NCBI GenBank assembly: GCA_017444485.1
Contig: JAFSWM010000055.1
Location: forward strand, 1 to 50,995
Origin: Bacteroidaceae bacterium
GTDB taxonomy: Bacteria; Bacteroidota; Bacteroidia; Bacteroidales; Bacteroidaceae
Direction: 5' to 3'
DNA: 50,995 bases
Shown here: piece by piece, positions 7,431-14,648 of the stretch
How the letters are laid out: each line of letters begins with the position of its first letter
How positions within the stretch are numbered: the first letter of the stretch is position 1
The notes under the pieces: model-generated
What the model was told of the DNA's origin: nothing
Databases searched by the model: none
The model's input: only the letters and a program-made list of their open reading frames with translations
Program-made: the position numbers and the translations under genes

Positions 7431-7449
7431 TGCAAACAAGGACACAACC

Positions 7450-9270
7450 ATGATTCCCTTAGAAGACTTCTTCCGCAACAGCCCGCAGACGGGTTTCCAA
7501 ATATCGCCCGACGGACGGCACATCTCCTATCTCGCACCCTACCGCGATCGCATGAACATCTTTGTGCAGCCGGCCGAGGGCGGCGGGCAGCCCGTGCAAC
7601 TCACGCACGAGACCGCGCGCAGCGTGGCGGGGTATATGTGGAAAGGCAACGACCGCATCCTTTTTCTCAAAGACAGTGGTGGCGACGAGAACTATAGGCT
7701 TTTTGCCGTGAGCATCGACGGCACGGGGCTGCGCGGGTACACCGACTTCCCCAACGTGCGCACCAGCCTCATCGACGACCTTGAAGACACGCCCGACGAA
7801 GTGCTCATCGCCCTGAACCACCGCAACCCGGAGGTGTTTGATGCCTACCGCCTGAACCTCTGCACCGGCGAGTTGCGCCTGATTGCCGAGAACCCTGGCA
7901 ACATTCAGGGCTGGATGACCGACCGCGAGGGGAGGCTCCGTGTGGCCACCGCCATCGTGGACGGCGTGAACACGCAATTGCTCTATCGCGACAGCGAGGA
8001 CGAGGACTTCCGCCCCGTGCTCACCACCAATTTCAAGGAGACGGTGGACTTCCTCACTTTCCTGCCGCACAGCAACGAGGTGTTGGCCATCACCAACCTG
8101 GGGCGCGACCTCACCGCCCTGGTGCGGATGGACGCCCCCACGTGCCGCGAGTTGGAGGTGCTCTACGCGCATCCCCGCTACGACATCAGCGGCATCTACT
8201 ATTCCAAGAAGCAGGAACGCCTGCTCTGTGCCAGCGTCACCGGTCAGCAGGGGCCGCTGCGCCACTACTTCGACGAGGACTTCCGTCGGTTTCGCGAGGG
8301 GCTCGACGCGTTGTTCCCGGGCTATGTGGTGGGGCTGGCCGACAGCGACAAGGAGGAGCACGACTTCCTGCTCTATGTGGGCAACGACCGCACCCGCGGG
8401 GCTTACTATTCCTACCGCGAAGGCAGCGAGCCGCACCTCATCGCCCAACTCGCGCCGTGGCTGCCTGAAGACCAGATGGGCCGCATGTTCCCCATAGAGT
8501 ACCGCGCCACGGATGGCCTCACCATCGAGGCCTACCTCACCCTGCCCGCCGGTCTCACCCCCGAGACGGCTCGCAGCCTGCCCGTGGTGGTCAATCCGCA
8601 CGGCGGCCCCTGGGCACGCGACACGTGGGGCTTCAGCAGCGAGGTGCAGTTTCTGGCCAGCCGTGGATACGGCGTGCTGCAAATGAACTTCCGCAGCAGC
8701 ACGGGCTACGGACGTCGGTTCACCGAGGCAGGCTATAAGCAATGGGGCGGCGACGTGATGCGCGACATCAACGACGGCACGCGGTGGCTCATCAGCCAAG
8801 GCATTGCCGACCCGCGGTGCATCGCCATCTACGGCGGCTCGTTCGGAGGCTATGCAGCACTGGCAGGCGTGACGTTCGAGCCCCGTCTCTACGCCTGTGC
8901 GGTGGACTATGTGGGCGTGTCGAACCTCTTCACCTTCATGCAGACCATCCCGCCCTACTGGCGTCCGCTCCTCGACATGCTCCACGAGCAGGTGGGCGAC
9001 CCCGAGGCCGACCACGACCTGCTCGCTGCCACCTCGCCGGCCCTGCATGCCGACCGCATCCGGGTGCCGCTGCTCGTGGCACAGGGGGCTAACGACCCGA
9101 GGGTGAACAAGGCCGAGAGCGACCAGATGGTTAACGCCCTGCGCGAGCGGGGCATCGAGGTGGAGTATATGGTCAAGGACAACGAGGGCCACGGCTTCCA
9201 CAACCAGGAGAACCGCTTCGACTTCTACCGCGCCATGGAACGCTTCCTGGCCAAGCACCTTAAGAAGTAG
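7450..9270 (+). CDS. S9 family peptidase (prolyl oligopeptidase-like)
   Basis: This 606-residue serine peptidase has an N-terminal seven-bladed propeller region (about 1-350) with WD40-like PD repeats such as FQISPDGRHISYLAP, followed by an alpha/beta-hydrolase domain. The triad is visible as S464 in GGSFGGYA, D549 in GANDPRV and H581 in NEGHGFH. No signal peptide is present, which suggests a cytoplasmic enzyme that trims short peptides of acylaminoacyl- or dipeptidyl-peptidase type. The exact specificity is not readable. It lies downstream of tdh in the same direction, separated by a repeat and a hairpin. Confidence 0.9.
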   Translation: MIPLEDFFRNSPQTGFQISPDGRHISYLAPYRDRMNIFVQPAEGGGQPVQLTHETARSVAGYMWKGNDRILFLKDSGGDENYRLFAVSIDGTGLRGYTDFPNVRTSLIDDLEDTPDEVLIALNHRNPEVFDAYRLNLCTGELRLIAENPGNIQGWMTDREGRLRVATAIVDGVNTQLLYRDSEDEDFRPVLTTNFKETVDFLTFLPHSNEVLAITNLGRDLTALVRMDAPTCRELEVLYAHPRYDISGIYYSKKQERLLCASVTGQQGPLRHYFDEDFRRFREGLDALFPGYVVGLADSDKEEHDFLLYVGNDRTRGAYYSYREGSEPHLIAQLAPWLPEDQMGRMFPIEYRATDGLTIEAYLTLPAGLTPETARSLPVVVNPHGGPWARDTWGFSSEVQFLASRGYGVLQMNFRSSTGYGRRFTEAGYKQWGGDVMRDINDGTRWLISQGIADPRCIAIYGGSFGGYAALAGVTFEPRLYACAVDYVGVSNLFTFMQTIPPYWRPLLDMLHEQVGDPEADHDLLAATSPALHADRIRVPLLVAQGANDPRVNKAESDQMVNALRERGIEVEYMVKDNEGHGFHNQENRFDFYRAMERFLAKHLKK

Positions 9271-9306
9271 CGCTGACCGCCGTTTCACGGCACGCTTTGC
9301 CCGATG

Positions 9307-9399
9307 GATACCGCCCGTTTCACCTAGTGGAACGGGCGGTATCACTGCATGATACTGGCGGTTCCACTAGGTGAAACAACGAGTTCCACTAGGTGAAAC
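9307..9399. repeat. Three copies of a GTTTCACCTAGTGGAAC unit, one inside a long hairpin
   Basis: Copy 1 is at 9317-9333 on the plus strand; copies 2 (9361-9377) and 3 (9383-9399) are on the minus strand, all identical over 17 bp. Copy 1 is extended by GATACCGCCCGTT (9307-9319) pairing with 9331-9343, giving a 13-bp stem plus an inner CAC/GTG stem. It sits between the convergent S9 peptidase and DUF2752 genes. There is no T-tract, so termination is uncertain. Confidence 0.8.
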
Positions 9400-9446
9400 A
9401 GGGCCGCTTGGGGCGGGTGTGGGGGCGGTGCGTGGGGTTCTTGGTG

Positions 9447-9824
9447 TCAGATTCCCAGCACGTTGCGCACCACGAACCAGGCCACGGTGGCGATCAAAAA
9501 GGCAGCGGCGAGGGGCCGGCATTCCACGATGCGCGTCAGCCTATCGCGCACGGCGCACGGCGGCAGCAGGCGCGACAGCAGGAAGAGCACCAGGTAGAGC
9601 AACGTGGGGATGAGGAAATAATTGTGCGCAAGGGCCTCCCCCACCCTGCCTTGCAGCAAGGCATGCAGGAAGCGTTGCGCGCCGCAGCCCGGGCATTGCA
9701 GGCCCGTCAGGAGCCGGAACGGGCAACGGGGCATCCAGGCACACTCTGCGGGGTCGCACAGCGCATAATAGGTCAAGAGCGCCACCGCCGCGAGCGCCAC
9801 TGCCATCGTCCTCCCCCTGCGCAT
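9447..9824 (-). CDS. DUF2752 small membrane protein
   Basis: This 125-residue protein has an N-terminal hydrophobic segment (about 7-22), the cysteine motif CPGCGAQR at 44-51 that marks DUF2752, and two more hydrophobic stretches (about 68-87 and 105-122). The function of the family is unknown; the CPGCG block is a possible metal or redox site. The start is the ATG at 9824, which overlaps the TGA of the upstream phosphodiesterase gene by one base (TGATG), implying translational coupling. It is the last gene of the long minus-strand unit that begins with the MATE gene. Confidence 0.8.
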   Translation of the reverse strand: MRRGRTMAVALAAVALLTYYALCDPAECAWMPRCPFRLLTGLQCPGCGAQRFLHALLQGRVGEALAHNYFLIPTLLYLVLFLLSRLLPPCAVRDRLTRIVECRPLAAAFLIATVAWFVVRNVLGI

Positions 9825-10324
9825 CACCTGCTGCCTGTTAGTTCCACCACCTGGCAGTCCTTGAAGTCCTTCCCCTCCACGGTGAGCGTCACCAGCGTGC
9901 GCACCCGCTGCCAGCCCGAGAGCCCCGCTGCGCCGGGATTGATATGGAGCATGCCGAGCGACCGGTCGTACATCACTCGGAGGATGTGCGAATGCCCGCA
10001 AACAAAGAGGTGGGGCGGGCGCTGACGCAGGCGGTAGGCGATGCTGCGGTCGTAGTGCCCCGGGTAGCCGCCGATGTGCTTGAGCAGGATGTCGGCCTCC
10101 TCGCACCTGAAGCGCAGCACCTCGGGAAACAGGCGCCGCAGGTCGCCGCCGTCGATGTTGCCATGCACGGCCCTGAACACCGGCACCAGCGCGGCGAGCC
10201 GCTCGGCCACCTCGGTCGAGCCGATGTCGCCCGCGTGCCATATCTCGTCGCAGCCCGCAAAGTGCTGGGCGAAGCGCTCGTCCCAATAGCCGTGCGTGTC
10301 GGAGATGATGCCTATCCTTTTCAT
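9824..10324 (-). CDS. YfcE/MJ0936-type metallophosphodiesterase
   Basis: This 166-residue single-domain phosphodiesterase has metal sites in ISDTHGYWD, HAGDIGS, VHGNIDGGD and CGHSHILR, in the order and spacing of the YfcE family. It is cytoplasmic and acts on phosphodiesters; the natural substrate is unknown for most members. The start is the ATG at 10324 (MKRIGII). A TTG three codons upstream is possible but gives no better match. A 7-bp hairpin (10338-10344 with 10355-10361) lies just upstream of the start, in the 45-bp gap after the kinase-like gene. Confidence 0.85.
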   Translation of the reverse strand: MKRIGIISDTHGYWDERFAQHFAGCDEIWHAGDIGSTEVAERLAALVPVFRAVHGNIDGGDLRRLFPEVLRFRCEEADILLKHIGGYPGHYDRSIAYRLRQRPPHLFVCGHSHILRVMYDRSLGMLHINPGAAGLSGWQRVRTLVTLTVEGKDFKDCQVVELTGSR

Positions 10325-10369
10325 ATTATACAAGACGATGCCGCAGGCGCGGTAGCGGCATGAGCGAGG

Positions 10370-10990
10370 TTATAAGTCGGCGAGCCGCGCCTTGACAAAC
10401 TCGGCAATCAGCGCCGTCGTGGCATCGAGCCCGAGGCGGCTGCTGTTGATGCACAGGTCGTAGGTAGAAGCCGCGCCCCAATGGCGGTTGCTGTAGAAGT
10501 TGTAGAACTCAGCGCGCTCGCGGTCGCCGTGTTCCATCATGCGGCGCGCCGCCTGCTCGTCGCAGCCCGTCATCTCCATGATACGCCTCAGGCGGTCGGG
10601 CGCGTCGGCAGCGATAAACACGCTGACCAGGCGCGGGTGTTCGCGCAGCACATAGTCGGCACAACGCCCGATGAACACACACGAGCCTTCCCCTGCAGCA
10701 TGGCGTATCGCGTCGCTCTGCACCCGAAAGAGCGACTCCTCCGTCAGTTGCCCCTGATAGAACTCGTTGCCGGCCCAGGCGGTGTGGAACTGCCCCATCA
10801 CGCCCCTGAAGAAGCCCTTGTGCTCGTCCTTACGTTCGAACACGGCCTCGCAGAGCCCGCTCTCTTTCGCCGCCAAGGTCAGGATCTCCTTGTCGAAATA
10901 CCTGGCCCGAAACATCTCGGCCAAGCGCTTGCCTACATATCTGCCGCCGCTGCCCAGCGAGCGGCCAATGGTGATGACAAAGGGTTGCAT
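10370..10990 (-). CDS. Cytidylate kinase-like family protein
   Basis: This 206-residue P-loop protein has nucleotide-binding motif GRSLGSGG at residues 9-16, then a core with FIGRCADYVL and a LID-like basic stretch (DRERAEFYNFYSNRHWG). This is the cytidylate kinase-like family (PF13189), which resembles CMP kinase but is distinct from the essential Cmk. The substrate is unproven. It starts 12 bp after the res stop in the same direction, so it is probably co-transcribed with the restriction-modification genes, although functional linkage is unknown. Confidence 0.82.
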   Translation of the reverse strand: MQPFVITIGRSLGSGGRYVGKRLAEMFRARYFDKEILTLAAKESGLCEAVFERKDEHKGFFRGVMGQFHTAWAGNEFYQGQLTEESLFRVQSDAIRHAAGEGSCVFIGRCADYVLREHPRLVSVFIAADAPDRLRRIMEMTGCDEQAARRMMEHGDRERAEFYNFYSNRHWGAASTYDLCINSSRLGLDATTALIAEFVKARLADL

Positions 10991-11002
10991 AGGTTTTCGT
11001 AT

Positions 11003-13729
11003 TTATATAGCGTACATCTCAAAGAGTTTGTCCAAATCCTCGTTGGTCAACGCGGTTTGCACACGCTCGCGCAGTTCGGTGCTGGCGGCGAAGTCCAGGC
11101 GGCGGTAGGCCTTGCCCGTCGGCGTGCTCTGTTCGCGAATGAGTTGGGCGCGCATCACGCTGGGATTCTCCCCAGCATACTGCGCCAATGCCTGCGCCTT
11201 GCCCACGTTGTCGTCGCGCGTGGCATCGTGCGGCTCAAGGATGTCGAGCAGGTAGCCGCCACCTGCCTCGCGGCGCACCACGAGGAAGTCGGGATAGAAA
11301 CCGCGCATCTGCCCCTTGTAGCGGTAGGGCAGGCACAGCGCGCCAGAACCGCGCGAGGGGTTGCGATACCAACAGCGGAAGTCGGCGCGCCGGCGTTCCT
11401 CGTCTATCACTCCCTGCTCCCATTTGTTCAGTCTGATCCTCGCATAGCCCGTGCGCTCGTCGATGAAGAGGTGGTCGGAGCATTCCGCGCCGTTCTCATC
11501 GCACCTGAAGGCGATGTTCTCGCCCAGCGTGAATGGGACGTTGCTCACCTCTGCACTGTCGCGAACAATGTCGCGGTATCTCGTGCGCAGGGTGTCAGAC
11601 AGATAGATGGTCCTACTGCGATACTTATCATTAAGTTCGCGGTATTTCCTCTTGGCGAACGATGCCAGGGCATCTTGGCAGCCCTCATCAGAGGCGTAGA
11701 TGACCACATCCACCATAAAGTTGCCAGGGTGATTGGTGTCGTCGTACTTCCTGCCGTAGGCCTGCGCCACACCCTGCTCGCCCAGCCTCCTCTCCGCGAT
11801 GCGCACCTGGCGTTCGAGGTCTATCGACGTTTCCAGGAACAAGTCCTTGACGCTCTCCCGCTTCAGTGGTTCGCCAAAGGCATCGTATACCTGAGAGAAC
11901 ATCTCGAAGTTGAGCACCTGCTCCCTGGCCGCGGCATACTTCCCGCTGCGCTTCATGGCCGCAATGTGCTGGTGTATCATCTCCGTCATTTCGTCAATGA
12001 CCGCAGTGTCGGCCTCCACGTCAAGCCCTGAGGTGAGCAGGAACGAAGTGAGTTGAGCCAGCGACTTGATAGGGTTGTTCATCACGAAGCCGCGGATGTG
12101 GTAGGTGGGCAGTGCCAGCCTGTTGATGAATTCCACGATGGCTTCGCGGGCTATGCCATCATACTCAAAGTCGAACGCCGGCTGGGGCGTGGCGGCAGAT
12201 TGCTTTGGATGCCTGGGAATGCTGGCCACCTCGGTGCTTGGGCCTGCTCCATACACGCTGGCTGTGTCGTTCGTCACCTGCGGCGCGTCCCACAGCCCCG
12301 GCCCTTCCTGTACAACGGCAGCCTGCTGGTGGCTGGGGCGCGGACGCGAGGTGAGTATGGTCAGCGTGCCGTGCTGCAAGTCATCTTCATAGATGTCCGT
12401 GGGCAGTTCGCCGCCCTCCGAGTGTTGCAGTTCATCAACGACGGCACTCACGGTCTCCGCATCGAAGTGAGGCAGGAACAGACGCACCTCGTTCAGCGTG
12501 TCATCCACCTGGATGTGCTTCTGTATCGGTGTGCGCACCATGCGCCCCAGTAGTTGCGCGATGGCCGTCGCATCGGTGTAGCGTCGGAACGACATCATCG
12601 TCTCGGCGCGAGGGCAGTCCCAGCCCGTGGAGAGTGTCTCCTTGAAGAAGACGAGGCGCACCCGCTCCGTGTCTTGTATCTTCGACGGCTCACAGTAGAG
12701 CACCTCCCGTCCGCCCACGCTCAGCGCGCCCCGCGTGTCGCCGAAGGCGTGCACGACCTCACCGCTCTCAAAGTGCAGACCCGCGCGCCGCTCTATCATT
12801 TCGAGGCAAGCCGCAAGGTCGGTGTCTGTCACCTTGCCGCCGCTGCCGTTGAGCACCTGCACCACAAACACAGGGCGCACCATCCAGTGGTGCTGCTCCT
12901 TGCAGTATGCCTCCCAGTGGCGGCACTTCGCCACCCACTCGTCGGTGGCGGCGGCGAGCACGGCCATGTCCTTCTGCTCCCCTTGCTCAGCGGGATAGGT
13001 GATGACCACGCGGTCTTTCAACAGGCCGCTCTGCCGCACTTCCTCCGTCAGCACCTTCACGCTGCGCTGCGTGGAGGCGGATTTCTTCACCAGCTGGCTG
13101 AAACGCTCGATAGTGGCCGACATACCGACCACCACCGGCGCGGGCGGCAGGCTGTCGGCCTCCGAGCCGAGGATGAACTTCTGCATAATGGTGGTGGCTC
13201 GTCCGGCCTCCCTGCCGCGCATACCTCGGTGCGCCTCATCGATGATGAAGTAGAGGCGGTCGGATTTCTCGCGGATGGTATTGGCCAGCGTCTCCCAGAT
13301 GGTGTACTGCCGCGCGTCGCTGTGGCGTGTGAGGTTGCTCGTGCGCGAAAGCTTCTGCGTGTTGAGGAAGTAGATGTGCCCCTCCTCCAGCGTCTCGCGG
13401 TCGAAGCCCACGTCCCTTATGGCCACGCACTGGTGCAGGCGTATCTTGTCGGCCTTGGCCGCTATCTTGTCCCTTGACTGCTCGTTGAGTTCTGGCGAGT
13501 CGCTGAGCCACACGAAGATGGCCTCAGGCTGCTCCACAAAGTCCGCGCTACCCGTGAGGATGCTCTCAATGAGTGCGGAGAGGATGATGGTCTTGCCGCT
13601 GCCCGTGGGTGCGGTGAAGGCCACCACCTGCGGTGTACCGTCGTGGCGGTATTCGCTCAGGGCGGCGGCGCACTGGCGGCGCAGTCGCTCCAGGGCGCTT
13701 TGCTGGAAGGAGAAGAGTTCTACTATCAT
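11003..13729 (-). CDS. res: Type III-like restriction enzyme Res subunit (SF2 helicase-nuclease)
   Basis: This 908-residue protein has Walker A in TAPTGSGKT (K46), DEAH box IIDEAHRGM at 162-170, and motif VI QLLGRMVRTP near residue 395, giving a complete SF2 helicase. The C-terminal part carries a PD-(D/E)XK-like region, YPDFLVV near 812 followed by LDILEPH near 830. The canonical lysine of ExK is histidine here. Paired with the Mod gene two positions upstream, it should translocate on DNA and cut unmodified sites. It lies 25 bp after fic in the same operon. Loss of nuclease activity is possible given the altered motif. Confidence 0.88.
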   Translation of the reverse strand: MIVELFSFQQSALERLRRQCAAALSEYRHDGTPQVVAFTAPTGSGKTIILSALIESILTGSADFVEQPEAIFVWLSDSPELNEQSRDKIAAKADKIRLHQCVAIRDVGFDRETLEEGHIYFLNTQKLSRTSNLTRHSDARQYTIWETLANTIREKSDRLYFIIDEAHRGMRGREAGRATTIMQKFILGSEADSLPPAPVVVGMSATIERFSQLVKKSASTQRSVKVLTEEVRQSGLLKDRVVITYPAEQGEQKDMAVLAAATDEWVAKCRHWEAYCKEQHHWMVRPVFVVQVLNGSGGKVTDTDLAACLEMIERRAGLHFESGEVVHAFGDTRGALSVGGREVLYCEPSKIQDTERVRLVFFKETLSTGWDCPRAETMMSFRRYTDATAIAQLLGRMVRTPIQKHIQVDDTLNEVRLFLPHFDAETVSAVVDELQHSEGGELPTDIYEDDLQHGTLTILTSRPRPSHQQAAVVQEGPGLWDAPQVTNDTASVYGAGPSTEVASIPRHPKQSAATPQPAFDFEYDGIAREAIVEFINRLALPTYHIRGFVMNNPIKSLAQLTSFLLTSGLDVEADTAVIDEMTEMIHQHIAAMKRSGKYAAAREQVLNFEMFSQVYDAFGEPLKRESVKDLFLETSIDLERQVRIAERRLGEQGVAQAYGRKYDDTNHPGNFMVDVVIYASDEGCQDALASFAKRKYRELNDKYRSRTIYLSDTLRTRYRDIVRDSAEVSNVPFTLGENIAFRCDENGAECSDHLFIDERTGYARIRLNKWEQGVIDEERRRADFRCWYRNPSRGSGALCLPYRYKGQMRGFYPDFLVVRREAGGGYLLDILEPHDATRDDNVGKAQALAQYAGENPSVMRAQLIREQSTPTGKAYRRLDFAASTELRERVQTALTNEDLDKLFEMYAI

Positions 13730-13754
13730 GGTCTATACGCGTCGTTCGCAGGAT

Positions 13755-14639
13755 TCAGTCCTCTTGTTCGTAGTAATAGGAATAGTCTATGCCTTTCATG
13801 AAGAGTTCGCGGTCGTCGATGCGGTCGGTCAGCGCGCCACGGAGCAGCCCGCGTATCTTCGTGCTGTCCATGTGGCTCTCTATCATCGCGTCGAGATACG
13901 TCCGTTTGTCTATCTTGCTCCAGTCCACGCACAGCGCGAGCCGCTTCTTGAGGATGAGGTCGAGCCAGATGCGCGTGCTGCGTCCGTTGCCCTCCATAAA
14001 GGGATGCGCCACGTTCATCTCCACATACTTGTTCACAATCTCGTCGAACGTACCCTCGGGCATACGCTCTATGGTACGCAGGTTCTGCGGCAGGTATTCG
14101 GCCAGGCAAAATAGTGTGTTGCCCTTGGCGATGGTCTTGGTGCGTATCTTGCCCGCAAAGTCGTACAGCCCGCCGAAGATGTAGGCATGTATCTGCTGCA
14201 ACGCCTTCACCGTCCCCACGTCTTCGACGGCCACGAGGTTGCTCTCCCACAGGGTGTAGGCTTTCTTGCGGCTGCGTCCGTCGATGGAGTTGTCGCTGTA
14301 GGTGAACCAGTCAAGGAAGGCCGCCGTGTTCTTCGACGGAAGCGTCTTAATCACGGCCTCTATGTCCTTTTGCGCAAGGCAGTCCGTGGCATACCGCTTG
14401 CCGTCAGCCGCAACGAGTTTCAGTTGACTACAACGTGTAGCCAACTCGTTGCCCGACTTTCTCAGCCTGGTCTTCAGCACGCTCCAATAGCGTCGTGGAT
14501 TGGGGCTTTCAGTGATTGCGCCCACTATATCCACTATAGAGAAGAACCATTGGCCTTCCTCATTGTTCCAGACGGCGCGCACTTCATGGTCTTTGTAGAA
14601 GCGGAACGAAAGTTTTGTGGTTGAGGAGTGTTCTTTCAT
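13755..14639 (-). CDS. Bro-N domain fused to class III Fic AMP-transferase
   Basis: This 294-residue two-domain protein has a Bro-N/antirepressor-like domain at residues about 10-112, with the pattern RAVWNNEEGQWFFSIVDIVG. Residues about 118-294 form a Fic domain with active-site loop HPFMEGNGRSTR (H212). The C-terminus GIDYSYYYEQED carries an SxxxE inhibitory motif (S287, E291) where class III Fic proteins such as NmFic have S-YYY-EG. Class III enzymes transfer AMP to targets such as gyrase and are auto-inhibited. It lies between mod (9 bp gap) and res (25 bp gap), so it is part of the restriction-modification operon. A role in guarding or regulating that system is inference. Confidence 0.88.
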   Translation of the reverse strand: MKEHSSTTKLSFRFYKDHEVRAVWNNEEGQWFFSIVDIVGAITESPNPRRYWSVLKTRLRKSGNELATRCSQLKLVAADGKRYATDCLAQKDIEAVIKTLPSKNTAAFLDWFTYSDNSIDGRSRKKAYTLWESNLVAVEDVGTVKALQQIHAYIFGGLYDFAGKIRTKTIAKGNTLFCLAEYLPQNLRTIERMPEGTFDEIVNKYVEMNVAHPFMEGNGRSTRIWLDLILKKRLALCVDWSKIDKRTYLDAMIESHMDSTKIRGLLRGALTDRIDDRELFMKGIDYSYYYEQED

Positions 14640-14648
14640 GGCGCTGGC

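Noticed and set aside
7459-9345. A 628-codon open frame antisense to the S9 peptidase gene
   Set aside because: It mirrors the GC-rich codons of a clear peptidase with intact catalytic triad. Its own translation is low in motif content and rich in His/Val/Gly, as expected for a shadow frame.
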